Of a DNA stretch of 64,000 nucleotides, positions 1 to 9,143 are shown piece after piece; the first letter of the stretch is position 1; every line of letters begins with the position of its first letter. The notes beneath the pieces are model-generated. The model was not told the origin of the DNA, made no database searches, and was given only the letters and a program-made list of their open reading frames with translations. The position numbers and the translations under genes were made by a program. The stretch is from positions 65,712 to 129,711 of the forward strand of contig NZ_FOMI01000011.1 of assembly GCF_900112595.1 (NCBI RefSeq), given 5' to 3'. This DNA comes from Algibacter pectinivorans. GTDB lineage: Bacteria; Bacteroidota; Bacteroidia; Flavobacteriales; Flavobacteriaceae.

Positions 1-178
1 ATAGCCTTGTAAAGGCATCGTAGGTTTTAATAGTCATTTAATCCGTATTTTAACATCTAAAAAAAAAAGATGTTACAGTAAAAAAGTATAACAGGACGTA
101 GGGCTAGTTTTAAGGTAAAAACAGCTCTAGCAATTTGTTATATTAAAGAAATTAGTAAAACTCCTGTTTAAGGATTAC

Positions 179-280
179 TTACGTAGTAGGAGGAATGAAT
201 TTATCGGACTGATTTCTAAAAACCAGAAAATTAAAGTTGAAGATTCGTGTATTTCGCTTTTCATGTATTCCTTTTCCCAT
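179..280 (-). CDS. Possible small leaderless ORF, 33 residues
   Basis: A 33-codon ORF starts at an ATG a few bases downstream of a well-formed Bacteroidota promoter (285-316), so the transcript would begin at or next to the start codon. The peptide opens MGKGIHEKRNTRIFNF and ends in IPPTT. The MGKG start followed by basic residues is reminiscent of the small ribosomal protein THX, but the rest does not fit that family, and I do not recognise it. It may equally be the start of an untranslated leader or small RNA whose target gene lies left of the window. An 8-bp inverted repeat at 51-75 lies farther along the same transcript. Confidence 0.3.
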   Translation of the reverse strand: MGKGIHEKRNTRIFNFNFLVFRNQSDKFIPPTT

Positions 281-284
281 GGTG

Positions 285-316
285 CAAAAATACACAAATA
301 GCCTCTAACCATCAAA
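285..316 (-). promoter_or_regulatory. Bacteroidota sigma-A promoter
   Basis: On the minus strand the -33 TTTG (complement of 313-316) and the -7 TATTTTTG (complement of 285-292) are separated by 20 nt, an exact match to the flavobacterial consensus. Transcription would start near 278-280 and run to the left edge. Confidence 0.6.
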
Positions 317-363
317 TGTATAGTGTTAAGATAATACCAACAAAACACACTAAAACGTTATAG

Positions 364-1140
364 TTACTGCATTGTTTTGGCTTCTTCCCAAAAAATATCC
401 ATTTCGGCAAGTGTCATGTCTTTTAGGGGTTTATTTAAATTTTTGGCTTTTTCCTCTAAATATTGAAAACGTTTAGAGAATTTTTTATTAGTACGCTCTA
501 AAGCATTTTCTGGATTAATATTTAAAAAACGCGCATAGTTTACTAAGGAAAACATGACATCGCCAAACTCGCTTTCCATTTTATCGGCGTCTTTAGCTTT
601 TACTTCTACCTGAAACTCGTTTAACTCCTCCTCTACTTTTTCCCAGACTTGCTCAGGTTTTTCCCAATCGAAACCAACACCTGCTACTTTTTCTTGAATT
701 CTGTTGGCTTTTACTAATGCTGGTAAACTTTTTGGAACGCCTTCTAAAACACTAGATTTCCCTTCTTTAAGTTTTAAGTTTTCCCAGTTGCGTTTTACAT
801 CTTCTTCATTTTCAACTTTTACATCGCTATAAATGTGTGGGTGTCTATGTATTAGTTTATCGCAAATGGTATTACACACATCGGCAATATCAAAATCTTT
901 GGTTTCGCTTCCTATTTTAGCATAAAATACAATGTGTAATAACACATCTCCAAGCTCTTTTTTAACTTCGTCTAAGTCTTTATCTAGAATGGCATCTCCA
1001 AGCTCGTAAGTTTCCTCAATGGTAAGATGGCGTAAGGTTTCCATGGTTTGTTTTTTATCCCACGGGCATTGTGCTCGTAACTCGTCCATTATGGTTAATA
1101 ACCTATCGAATGCTTTTAATTGATTTGCTCTAGAATTCAT
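364..1140 (-). CDS. mazG: Nucleoside triphosphate pyrophosphohydrolase MazG
   Basis: House-cleaning enzyme that hydrolyses (d)NTPs to the monophosphate and pyrophosphate, acting in the cytoplasm. The 258-residue protein has the usual two MazG domains. The first (about 10-120) shows CPWDKKQT followed by the metal-binding pattern EETYELGDAI and KKELGDVLLHIVF. The second (about 150-245) repeats it as VEEELNEFQVEV and ESEFGDVMFSLVN. Length and motif order match the bacterial family. It is transcribed alone; 544 bp separate its start from the divergent gene at 1685. Confidence 0.95.
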   Translation of the reverse strand: MNSRANQLKAFDRLLTIMDELRAQCPWDKKQTMETLRHLTIEETYELGDAILDKDLDEVKKELGDVLLHIVFYAKIGSETKDFDIADVCNTICDKLIHRHPHIYSDVKVENEEDVKRNWENLKLKEGKSSVLEGVPKSLPALVKANRIQEKVAGVGFDWEKPEQVWEKVEEELNEFQVEVKAKDADKMESEFGDVMFSLVNYARFLNINPENALERTNKKFSKRFQYLEEKAKNLNKPLKDMTLAEMDIFWEEAKTMQ

Positions 1141-1684
1141 TTTTGATGTTTTTTCAAAAATACAATTTTGATGTTTTTAAATTAGAAATAATGTGCTCTA
1201 TATTAGTTTTAGTGATTTTACTTATACTTGACTCCGTTAGAAAAATCAATTAACTTGGTTTAACGTGGGATATAAAATTTTAAAACGATTTTGATATCTA
1301 CTTAATATAAACGAACCACTCCAACGAAAATCCAACTCATATTGCAAAATCAAAGCTAGATAATACCTGCTTCAGGGATTTAAATGCCATCCCATAAAAA
1401 AATGGTAGGTTATATTTTAACTTTAAAGTAAATAATTATTGATAACCACATTGCTAGATCCTCGAAAAAACTTTTTATAAACGATTTATTTGCTGGCTGT
1501 TTGCTACTCAAGTTCTAATTTGTTATAAAACCTCCTTAATATATCACTCTACAATTAGAATATACCTACAAAACTTTTTGTTTCTATATTATTTTTTTGT
1601 ATATTAATTCTGATATAGTAATTTTGCACTGCTAATATAATTCTCTCATATATATAGTTTTAGTTTAAAAACTTTTAATTAATT
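1141..1684. other. Intergenic region between mazG and the C1q-like gene
   Basis: This 544-bp AT-rich gap has no convincing ORF on either strand and no tRNA-like or CRISPR-like pattern. The only element I can support is the plus-strand promoter at 1596-1626. That leaves a roughly 55-nt leader for the downstream gene. Confidence 0.5.
1596..1626 (+). promoter_or_regulatory. Promoter of the secreted C1q-like gene
   Basis: TTTG at 1596-1599, a 19-nt spacer and TAATTTTG at 1619-1626 fit the Bacteroidota -33/-7 consensus. The start would lie about 50 nt upstream of the ATG at 1685. Confidence 0.6.
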
Positions 1685-2356
1685 ATGATGAAGAACGTAT
1701 TACTTTTTATCCCTCTATTTTGTATTACAAATGGAATATTTGCGCAAATTGGTATAAACACAACTTCACCAACCGCAACCTTAGATGTTAATGGAACCTT
1801 TAAAATTAGATCGACTATTAAAGAGGTTGATATAGGTGTTATACACGACTCTATTTTAGTAATATCTAAAACAGGTACTGTTAATACCGTTCCTGCTCCA
1901 GATATCATTAATGTTGCCCTTCCTACTGTAGTAAAGGCTTCTTTTACAGGCACAGGAAATATTAATCACTTATTAAGTATTGGTAGCTCTAAAATAATGT
2001 TTGATGATGTAGAGGTTGATAATAATAATGAGTTTGACCCCGCGACCAATACTTTTACAGCTAAACAAGACGGCATATACGCCATAAACGCTCAAATAAA
2101 ACTAAATGCCGTTATTGGCGTAAGTACAGACTTTGGTTTAGGTATTTATAAAAACAATGTTTTAATTGCTGAACATCGTTTTACGAGTATCGTGGTTTTG
2201 GGCGTTCAGGTATCTTCGCCTATACGATATGTTAGCACGACAGTGGATTTAGTTGCTACTGATACTATAGAATTTAGAATAACATCTACGTTACCTAACG
2301 TGGATATACTTGGTAGTGATACGGAAAGCTATTGCTCGATTTACCAATTAAGATAA
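1685..2356 (+). CDS. Secreted C1q/TNF-like beta-sandwich protein
   Basis: A 223-residue protein with a signal peptide (MMKNVLLFIPLFCITNGIFA, cut before QIGIN). The stretch IGINTTSPTATLDVNG after the signal is a common opening of Bacteroidota surface proteins. Residues of about 85-222 look like a C1q-type jelly roll: a DGIYAINAQI strand, then LGIYKNNVLIAEH, and a C-terminal SYCSIYQLR strand. No T9SS sorting domain is visible. The binding partner is unknown. The gene has its own promoter and ends in a strong terminator, so it appears monocistronic. The domain call is by pattern only; the role is not inferable. Confidence 0.7.
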   Translation: MMKNVLLFIPLFCITNGIFAQIGINTTSPTATLDVNGTFKIRSTIKEVDIGVIHDSILVISKTGTVNTVPAPDIINVALPTVVKASFTGTGNINHLLSIGSSKIMFDDVEVDNNNEFDPATNTFTAKQDGIYAINAQIKLNAVIGVSTDFGLGIYKNNVLIAEHRFTSIVVLGVQVSSPIRYVSTTVDLVATDTIEFRITSTLPNVDILGSDTESYCSIYQLR

Positions 2357-2372
2357 CAGCATGACTGAAATA

Positions 2373-2409
2373 AAAAAGCCATTTCATTACTTAAATGAAA
2401 TGGCTTTTT
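2373..2409. terminator. Bidirectional terminator between the C1q-like gene and acn
   Basis: A 16-bp perfect stem (2373-2388 with 2394-2409) and a 5-nt loop, with an A-tract on the left and a T-tract on the right. It can serve both convergent genes. Confidence 0.85.
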
Positions 2410-2439
2410 GCATTAATATTATAATTTGTTATTGCTTAA

Positions 2440-4710
2440 TTAAGCATTATTTTCTTTTTTAATTAAATTAAGTGCAGAACCTTCGTTATACCAAGCAATT
2501 TGAGCTTCGTTATAGGTATGGTTTAATTTAATAAGATCTTTAGATCCATCCTCATGAACCGCCTCTAAGGTTAATTGTTTATTAGGTGCAAACTCATTTA
2601 AATCGATAAAATTAAAGGTATCGTTTTCCTGAATTAAATCGTAATCGGCTTCATTATTAAAAGTTAAGCCCAACATACCTTGTTTTTTAAGGTTTGTTTC
2701 ATGAATACGTGCAAACGATTTTACAATTACTGCAGCGACACCTAAATGTCTTGGTTGCATTGCGGCATGCTCTCTAGAAGACCCTTCGCCATAATTATGA
2801 TCGCCAACTACTACTGTTTTTATACCTGCTTTTTTATATTCGCGCTGTACATCTGGTACTCCGCCATAATCGCCAGTTAATTGGTTTTTAACAAAGTTTG
2901 TTTTTTGGTTAAAGGCATTTACTGCTCCAATTAAAGTATTGTTTGCAATGTTATCTAGATGCCCACGGAAACGTAACCAAGGTCCTGCCATAGAAATATG
3001 ATCGGTAGTACATTTACCAAAGGCTTTAATTAAAAGTTTAGCACCCGTAATGGAGCTTCCTAGTGGTGTAAAAGGTGTTAATAATTGTAAACGCTCTGAA
3101 TCCTCTTTTACAGAAATTTGAACATGACTACCATCGGCTTCTGGCGCTAAATACCCATTATCCTTAACTTCGAAACCTTTTGGTGGTAACTCCCATCCCG
3201 TTGGCTCATCGAACATCACCTCTTCGCCGTTTTCGTTAATTAACTTATCGGTTAAAGGATTAAAATCTAAGCGTCCCGCTACGGCAATAGCTGCTGTTAT
3301 TTCGGGGGATGCAACAAAGGCATGGGTGTTAGGGTTTCCGTCGGCACGTTTAGCAAAGTTTCTATTAAAAGAGTGTACAATACTATTTTTTGGTGCGTTT
3401 TTAGGGTCGCTATATCTAGCCCATTGCCCAATACATGGCCCACAAGCATTGGTGAAAATTTTGGCGTCTAACTTTTCGAAAATTCCAAGAATACCATCGC
3501 GTTCTGCGGTGTAGCGTACTTGCTCTGATCCTGGATTAATACCTAATTCTGCTTTTATTTTTAAACCTTTATCTAAGGCCTGTTGTGCGATTGATGAAGC
3601 TCTTGATAAATCTTCGTAAGATGAATTTGTACAAGACCCTATTAATCCCCACTCTACTTTTATTGGCCAATCGTTAGCTTTTGCTTTTTCAGTCATTGAT
3701 GTACCTACTTCTGTAGATAAATCTGGAGTGAATGGTCCGTTTAATAATGGCCCTAACTCTGATAAATTGATTTCTATAACTTGATCGAAATATTGCTGTG
3801 GGTTTGCATACACTTCAGGATCTGCAGTTAAATGTGCTTTAACCTCATTTGCAGCATCGGCAACATCTGCTCTATCTGTAGCACGTAAATAGCGTTCCAT
3901 CGACTCATCGTAACCAAATGTAGATGTGGTAGCTCCAATTTCTGCTCCCATATTACAAATAGTTCCTTTTCCTGTACATGACATAGCTGTTGCTCCTGGT
4001 CCAAAATATTCAACAATAGCGCCTGTACCTCCTTTTACGGTAAGAATTTCGGCTACTTTTAATATTACATCTTTTGGCGCCGTCCAACCGGAAAGTTTTC
4101 CTGTTAACCTAACACCAATTAATTTTGGAAATTTAAGTTCCCAAGCCATACCTGCCATAACATCTACGGCATCTGCGCCTCCTACTCCAATGGCCACCAT
4201 TCCTAGTCCACCGGCATTTACGGTGTGCGAATCTGTACCAATCATCATTCCTCCTGGAAATGCGTAATTTTCTAAAACGACTTGATGAATAATACCTGCT
4301 CCTGGTCTCCAGAAACCAATACCGTATTTATTAGAGACCGACTCTAAAAAGTTAAACACTTCACTACTTACGCTATTAGCATGTTTTAAATCTTTTGCCG
4401 CACCTTCTTTTGCTTGAATTAAATGATCGCAATGTACCGTTGTTGGTACAGCGACTTTAGGTTTTCCTGCTTGCATAAACTGCAATAATGCCATTTGAGC
4501 TGTTGCATCTTGACATGCAATGCGATCGGGTGAAAAATCTACGTAATCCTTACCTCGGGTAAATGCTTCGGTAGGTGAACCATCCCATAGGTGTGTGTAT
4601 AATATCTTTTCTGATAATGTTAGTGGTTTCCCAACAATATTACGAGCTGTATCAACTCGTTCTGTCATTTTAGCGTAAACCCCTTTAATCATATCAATGT
4701 CAAATGCCAT
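2440..4710 (-). CDS. acn: Aconitate hydratase (mitochondrial type)
   Basis: Interconverts citrate and isocitrate in the TCA cycle with a [4Fe-4S] cluster. The 756-residue length and sequence resemble mitochondrial aconitase rather than bacterial AcnA or AcnB, which is usual in Bacteroidota. The three cluster cysteines are visible as C360 (GSCTNSS) and C423/C426 ([10 protein letters not shown]). The substrate motifs TDSHTVN and [22 protein letters not shown] are present; the latter is in the swivelling C-terminal domain. The ATG at 4710 gives the expected N-terminus. Isocitrate dehydrogenase lies far away at 47.1 kb, so the two are not an operon. Confidence 0.97.
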   Translation of the reverse strand: MAFDIDMIKGVYAKMTERVDTARNIVGKPLTLSEKILYTHLWDGSPTEAFTRGKDYVDFSPDRIACQDATAQMALLQFMQAGKPKVAVPTTVHCDHLIQAKEGAAKDLKHANSVSSEVFNFLESVSNKYGIGFWRPGAGIIHQVVLENYAFPGGMMIGTDSHTVNAGGLGMVAIGVGGADAVDVMAGMAWELKFPKLIGVRLTGKLSGWTAPKDVILKVAEILTVKGGTGAIVEYFGPGATAMSCTGKGTICNMGAEIGATTSTFGYDESMERYLRATDRADVADAANEVKAHLTADPEVYANPQQYFDQVIEINLSELGPLLNGPFTPDLSTEVGTSMTEKAKANDWPIKVEWGLIGSCTNSSYEDLSRASSIAQQALDKGLKIKAELGINPGSEQVRYTAERDGILGIFEKLDAKIFTNACGPCIGQWARYSDPKNAPKNSIVHSFNRNFAKRADGNPNTHAFVASPEITAAIAVAGRLDFNPLTDKLINENGEEVMFDEPTGWELPPKGFEVKDNGYLAPEADGSHVQISVKEDSERLQLLTPFTPLGSSITGAKLLIKAFGKCTTDHISMAGPWLRFRGHLDNIANNTLIGAVNAFNQKTNFVKNQLTGDYGGVPDVQREYKKAGIKTVVVGDHNYGEGSSREHAAMQPRHLGVAAVIVKSFARIHETNLKKQGMLGLTFNNEADYDLIQENDTFNFIDLNEFAPNKQLTLEAVHEDGSKDLIKLNHTYNEAQIAWYNEGSALNLIKKENNA

Positions 4711-4904
4711 AAATTTTATTTATTTTTTGATTATTCTACAAGTACTCAATATACAAAATAAAGCTTCTTACGCCAAGTGTATATCCTGTTAAAGTTTCAT
4801 TAAACTTATGGATTGTAAAAAGCAGAGAGAAATTTATTTTTTTTAAAGAAAAAACTACAAATAAAGTGTCCTACATATAGGATTGGGAAGTATTTCAAAT
4901 TTTA

Positions 4905-5624
4905 TTATGACTTGTCATTAATTACATCCTCTGCAGTAGGCTCAAAATTAGTCTCTTTAACTATACCTAACACTATAAAAAGCTGTGATAAACCATAAAA
5001 AAGCATAACCGCAATGTTTTGAAAAGGTATATCGCTATCATAAAAGGAAACCAACGCTGCTAAAGTATCGGACGCTAAACCCAAAAATACGCCAACAATA
5101 ACTAGGGCGTAACTATGAGTGTCCACATAATCTCGACGTAAAAACGCGAATACTACAAACAGCGTAGAGATAAAAAAGTAAAATAATGTTGGAAAGAAAA
5201 AATTATCTAGATTATCATTAATTAAATACATAACCAGCATCATTAGTAAGAAACAAAAAACAAGTGCTGGTGTAATTTGTTTTACCCTAAAGTCGCCTTG
5301 ATTAGAAAACCTAAATACATAAAATAATTTAGCTAAGCCAAAAGAAAAAATAGCGAAAATGTAATATAATTCTATTTGATATAAAATAAAAAAGATGTCG
5401 CCTATAAAGAAAAATAATAAAGCTACAGTCATAAAAAACTGTTTTACTCTTGAAGTCTCTTTGTGGAAGAAGCTATAATAGCCTATTAATAATATGGATA
5501 GCGAACTTTTGGAAATATAACGAAACACAGAAGCATCCCAATTAATTTTGATAATTATATCAATTATCAGGGCTATTATAAACAACAAAGAAAAAACAAC
5601 TGTTTCCTTACTAAACTTTAACAT
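4905..5624 (-). CDS. YhhN-family integral membrane protein (lysoplasmalogenase-like)
   Basis: A 239-residue, strongly hydrophobic protein with about eight predicted membrane segments. The conserved YhhN/TMEM86 features are seen as FFIGDIFFIL, FGLAKLFYVF and GLASDTLAA, the acidic residues of the latter being typical of the family. Mammalian TMEM86B hydrolyses lysoplasmalogen. Whether the flavobacterial protein has that activity is unknown, so the function is a family inference. It sits 72 bp upstream, in the transcription direction, of nothing obviously linked; the next minus-strand gene, acn, starts after a 194-bp gap. Confidence 0.7.
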   Translation of the reverse strand: MLKFSKETVVFSLLFIIALIIDIIIKINWDASVFRYISKSSLSILLIGYYSFFHKETSRVKQFFMTVALLFFFIGDIFFILYQIELYYIFAIFSFGLAKLFYVFRFSNQGDFRVKQITPALVFCFLLMMLVMYLINDNLDNFFFPTLFYFFISTLFVVFAFLRRDYVDTHSYALVIVGVFLGLASDTLAALVSFYDSDIPFQNIAVMLFYGLSQLFIVLGIVKETNFEPTAEDVINDKS

Positions 5625-5696
5625 TCAAAAAAATATACTACTGCAATGTAGGTTTTTTTTTGTTAAAACCAAAAAGATAGTTTTTTATAATTCTTA

Positions 5697-6872
5697 TTAA
5701 TAACGTCTAAAGCGCTTTGTTTCTTCAAAAACATGCTCTAAGATCGCTTTGTCCTGTTGGGTAAATTCAACATTACGTCGTTTCATAACAATAGGTGCCA
5801 CCTCAAACGCCTTTTTTGTTAAATAGGTTGAAAAACCACCGTTACCACCCCAACTAAAGCTAGGTATAAAGTTTCTAGGAAAACCACTACCAAAAATGTT
5901 AGCACTTACACCCACAACTGTCCCTGTATTAAACATGGTATTGATGCCACATTTACTATGATCGCCCATTATAAGTCCACAAAACTGTAAGCCCGTTTTA
6001 GCAAAACCTTGTGATTGATAATCCCATAAACGTACTTCGGCATAATTATTTTTTAAATTCGAATTATTAGTATCGGCACCTAAATTACACCATTCGCCTA
6101 ATACCGAATCTCCTAAAAAACCATCATGACCTTTACTAGAGTACCCAAAAATAACCGAATTACTAATTTCGCCACCAACTTTACTGTAAGGCCCAACAGT
6201 TGTTGCCCCATAAATTTTTGCTCCTAATTTAATAACAGCGTTTTCGCAAAGCGCTAATGGACCTCTAACAATGGCACCTTCCATTATTTCGGCATTCTTT
6301 CCTATATATATTGGACCTTTACTAGCGTTAAGTGTTGTAAATTCTAATTGTGCACCTTCTTCTATAAATATGTTTTCTGGAGCTATAATGTTATTACTAG
6401 CAGGAATAGCCTGTGAAGTTCTGTCCTTTGTTAATAAACTAAAGTCTTGTTTAATAGCTTCATCATTTTTAGAGAAAATATCCCAAGTATGTTCTATTTT
6501 TAAAATATCCTGCTGGTATTCTATACAATCAAAATCATCAAAATTAATATCATCTTGCTCTTCAGTAGCAAAAAATGCTATTAATTCTTCATCTTGAAAA
6601 ATGGCTTGATTTTCTTTTAAACTAGTAATAGCTTCAACTAACTCTTGGTTGGGAAGACATGATGCGTTAATCATAATGTTTTCTTCCAGTTCTACCATTG
6701 GATATTTTTCAGACAAATAATCTTCGGTTACCGTTGTTGTTGCAGTGCCTAAATACATTTGCCACTTTTCTCTAATGGTTAAAATTCCAACACGAATATC
6801 GGCCACTGGTCTTGTAAATGTAAACGGTAACAAATTGTTACGTGAAGGACCATCAAATAGAATGTAATTCAT
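5697..6872 (-). CDS. GlmU-family left-handed beta-helix protein / putative sugar nucleotidyltransferase
   Basis: A 391-residue two-domain protein. The N-terminal half (about 1-160) corresponds to a nucleotidyltransferase fold but opens with YILFDGPSRNNLLPFTFTRP and lacks the GxGTRM nucleotide-binding signature of true GlmU. The C-terminal half has hexapeptide repeats forming a left-handed beta-helix (IGKNAEIMEGAIVRGPLA, then GATTVGPYSKVGGE). Bacteroidota keep this protein next to L31, as here (L31 starts 443 bp upstream on the same strand). Acyl transfer or sugar-nucleotide binding is plausible; the substrate is unknown. It is distinct from a canonical GlmU. Confidence 0.75.
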   Translation of the reverse strand: MNYILFDGPSRNNLLPFTFTRPVADIRVGILTIREKWQMYLGTATTTVTEDYLSEKYPMVELEENIMINASCLPNQELVEAITSLKENQAIFQDEELIAFFATEEQDDINFDDFDCIEYQQDILKIEHTWDIFSKNDEAIKQDFSLLTKDRTSQAIPASNNIIAPENIFIEEGAQLEFTTLNASKGPIYIGKNAEIMEGAIVRGPLALCENAVIKLGAKIYGATTVGPYSKVGGEISNSVIFGYSSKGHDGFLGDSVLGEWCNLGADTNNSNLKNNYAEVRLWDYQSQGFAKTGLQFCGLIMGDHSKCGINTMFNTGTVVGVSANIFGSGFPRNFIPSFSWGGNGGFSTYLTKKAFEVAPIVMKRRNVEFTQQDKAILEHVFEETKRFRRY

Positions 6873-7011
6873 TTAAAGTTTTAGTTAAAAGTTAGAAGCT
6901 TTACCTTCAAACTTACAATTTATACCAAACAAACTTAATTTCAACTTATTAAATTCGTTCATTGTTACTTTTTTACCCATGTTAGGTAACAAAATTAAAG
7001 TTGTAAAAATA

Positions 7012-7041
7012 AAAAAGCCTCTCATTACAGAAAGGCTTTTT
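7012..7041 (-). terminator. Terminator downstream of rpmE
   Basis: Inverted repeat AAAAAGCCT (7012-7020) and AGGCTTTTT (7033-7041) just after the rpmE stop. It would separate rpmE from the GlmU-like gene unless read through. Confidence 0.7.
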
Positions 7042-7063
7042 AAAAATATATTTTAGACTAAAC

Positions 7064-7315
7064 TTATTTTTTAAATTTAGCATATTTGTTTTTGAACTTG
7101 TCAATACGACCAGCTGTATCTACTAATTTAGATTTACCTGTGTAAAATGGATGAGATGTTCTAGAAATCTCCATTTTTACTAATGGATATTCAACACCAT
7201 CAACCTCAAGAGTTTCATTAGTATTTGCTGTAGACTTTGTTAAAAACACATCGTCATTAGACATATCTTTAAATGCTACAATTCTATAATTTTCTGGATG
7301 TATACCTTTTCTCAT
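7064..7315 (-). CDS. rpmE2: 50S ribosomal protein L31, type B
   Basis: An 83-residue ribosomal protein of the large subunit. [19 protein letters not shown] opens the family and [20 protein letters not shown] is the conserved core. There is no CxxC zinc ribbon, which places it in the zinc-independent type B form that replaces the zinc form under zinc limitation in some bacteria. Here it may be the only L31 or a paralogue; the window cannot decide. A promoter lies at 7355-7384 and a terminator follows the stop, so it is probably a single-gene unit. Confidence 0.97.
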   Translation of the reverse strand: MRKGIHPENYRIVAFKDMSNDDVFLTKSTANTNETLEVDGVEYPLVKMEISRTSHPFYTGKSKLVDTAGRIDKFKNKYAKFKK

Positions 7316-7354
7316 CGCTAAATGCTTTATTTATTACTTTCAATTTTGGAAATG

Positions 7355-7384
7355 CAAATTTAGGTATTTTTTATAAATGCGCAA
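7355..7384 (-). promoter_or_regulatory. rpmE2 promoter
   Basis: Minus-strand TTG (complement of 7382-7384), a 19-nt spacer and TAAATTTG (complement of 7355-7362) match the consensus. The start would fall about 30 nt upstream of the ATG. Confidence 0.6.
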
Positions 7385-7544
7385 TACTTTTTCCCTTTTT
7401 TATTTCAATTTTTAATCCCTTGGCTTTCAAATAAAAAAAGAAGCTAAAATTACCATTCAAAATATAATTCTTTTCCATTAAAAATGTAACGTTTTACTAT
7501 ATTTGAATACCAACTAGAAAATAACTTAGGTAAATAAAACTATT

Positions 7545-8078
7545 ATGGAAAAATTTTTAAAGTCCATTGCTATAAACCACGGTCTATATTTGGGTATCGC
7601 ATTAGCAATATTAACAGTTACAGCTTATACTATTAGCTTAGATTTGTACACCAAAATTTGGTTTGGTTTAACAATTTTAGCGCTTATAATAGTTTTTGGT
7701 ATTATTTCGGTATACAAAACTAAAATTGCAAATGGTGGTTTTTTAAGTTTTAAAAACTCTTTTGTGTCCTATTTTATAACCATTTTAATCGGACTAATAA
7801 TAAGCACTGTAATAAGTATTATTATATTCAACATTATAGACCCTGAAGCGGCTACTGTAATCCAAGAAAAAGTAATGGTTTCGCAAATAGAGCGATTAGA
7901 AGCTTATAACGTGCCTGTGGAAGTTATAGATGAAACCATGAAAAAGATGGAAGAGCAAGGCAATATGTTTTCTATTGGTAATGTTTTTCAATCTTTAATA
8001 TTTCAAATAGTTGGTTTTTGCGTTGTGGGACTTATTGTTGCAGCGGCAATGAAAAAAAATAACCCAGACGACGTTTAA
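7545..8078 (+). CDS. DUF4199 domain membrane protein
   Basis: A 177-residue protein with four hydrophobic segments (about 14-32, 38-58, 72-96 and 146-168) and a charged loop of about 100-140 that includes VEVIDETMKKMEEQGN. This topology and the neighbouring GT2 gene are typical of DUF4199 proteins in Flavobacteria. A -7-like TATATTTG lies about 50 nt upstream, without a good -33. The function is unknown. The GT2 gene starts 38 bp downstream, so the two are probably co-transcribed. Confidence 0.8.
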   Translation: MEKFLKSIAINHGLYLGIALAILTVTAYTISLDLYTKIWFGLTILALIIVFGIISVYKTKIANGGFLSFKNSFVSYFITILIGLIISTVISIIIFNIIDPEAATVIQEKVMVSQIERLEAYNVPVEVIDETMKKMEEQGNMFSIGNVFQSLIFQIVGFCVVGLIVAAAMKKNNPDDV

Positions 8079-8116
8079 ATTCCTTAATTTTGAAACTTAT
8101 TTTGAAACTATTCTAG

Positions 8117-9064
8117 ATGCATATATCTGTAGTTATACCACTACTAAACGAAGAAGAATCTTTAACCGAATTACACGACTGGATTGCAAAAGTTATGCAA
8201 TCTGAAGCGTATACCTACGAAATTATTTTTATTGATGATGGTAGTACAGATGATTCTTGGAATTTAATAACTAAGCTTTCTCTTAAAAACCCATTGGTAA
8301 AAGGTATTCGTTTTTTAAAAAATTTTGGAAAATCTCAAGCACTTCATGCTGGTTTTAACAAAGCCAAAGGCGATGTGATTATCACAATGGATGCCGATTT
8401 ACAAGATAGTCCAGATGAAATCCCAGAGCTTTACAATATGATTGTTAAAGATGGGTACGATTTAGTTTCTGGTTGGAAAAAGAAACGCTATGATTCTATT
8501 ATTGCAAAAAACCTGCCGTCGAAACTATTTAATTGGGCAGCTAGAAAAACATCGGGGGTAAAACTTCACGATTTTAACTGTGGCTTAAAGGCGTACCATA
8601 AAGATGTGGTGAAAAACATAGATGTTAATGGCGAAATGCATCGCTATATTCCAGTACTATCAAAAAATGCTGGTTTTTCAAATATTGGAGAAAAGGTAGT
8701 ACAACATCAAGCCAGAAAGTATGGTGTTACAAAATTTGGTATGGATCGTTTTGTACACGGCTTTCTAGACCTAATTACCATTTGGTTTTTATCCCGCTTT
8801 GGCAAACGCCCCATGCATTTATTTGGCGCCCTAGGATTTATTATGTTCGCTATAGGTTTTGGTTTTGCGCTATACTTAGGCATAGACAAACTATTTATTA
8901 ATAGAGCTGGCAGACTTATAACACAACGACCACAGTTTTATATTGCACTTTCTACCATGATTATAGGAACGCAATTTTTTGTAGCAGGCTTTTTAGGCGA
9001 GCTTATTTTAAGAAATAGAACAGACAAAAAAAGATACACCATTAAAGACCAATTAAATATATAA
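8117..9064 (+). CDS. Family 2 glycosyltransferase (polyprenyl-phosphate type)
   Basis: A 315-residue enzyme resembling dolichyl/undecaprenyl-phosphate sugar transferases (DPM1, GtrB, ArnC). The N-terminal GT-A domain shows VVIPLLNEEESL, FIDDGSTDDSW and the catalytic metal site DADLQDSPDE. Two C-terminal membrane helices (about 230-255 and 270-295) anchor it in the inner membrane. It probably loads a sugar from a nucleotide donor onto polyprenyl phosphate for surface glycan or lipid modification. The exact sugar cannot be told. It follows the DUF4199 gene closely. Confidence 0.9.
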   Translation: MHISVVIPLLNEEESLTELHDWIAKVMQSEAYTYEIIFIDDGSTDDSWNLITKLSLKNPLVKGIRFLKNFGKSQALHAGFNKAKGDVIITMDADLQDSPDEIPELYNMIVKDGYDLVSGWKKKRYDSIIAKNLPSKLFNWAARKTSGVKLHDFNCGLKAYHKDVVKNIDVNGEMHRYIPVLSKNAGFSNIGEKVVQHQARKYGVTKFGMDRFVHGFLDLITIWFLSRFGKRPMHLFGALGFIMFAIGFGFALYLGIDKLFINRAGRLITQRPQFYIALSTMIIGTQFFVAGFLGELILRNRTDKKRYTIKDQLNI

Positions 9065-9143
9065 TTAACACCAAACAAATTAAGCTATATGGATTCATTA
9101 TAAAGTAATGAATTTCTTATTTTTGTTTTATAAAACTAACTAT

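Noticed and set aside
51..75. Inverted repeat TAACATCT/AGATGTTA at the left edge as a terminator
   Set aside because: The T-run is in the loop rather than after the stem on either strand, so it does not look like a Rho-independent terminator.
1675..1953. Minus-strand ORF of 92 codons opposite the C1q-like gene
   Set aside because: It is the antisense of a gene with a signal peptide, promoter and domain pattern; the peptide has no coherent features.
9108..9143. N-terminal extension of the phosphohexomutase from an upstream ATG
   Set aside because: It contains a promoter-like TATTTTTG and adds residues not typical of the family; the ATG at 9144 fits better.
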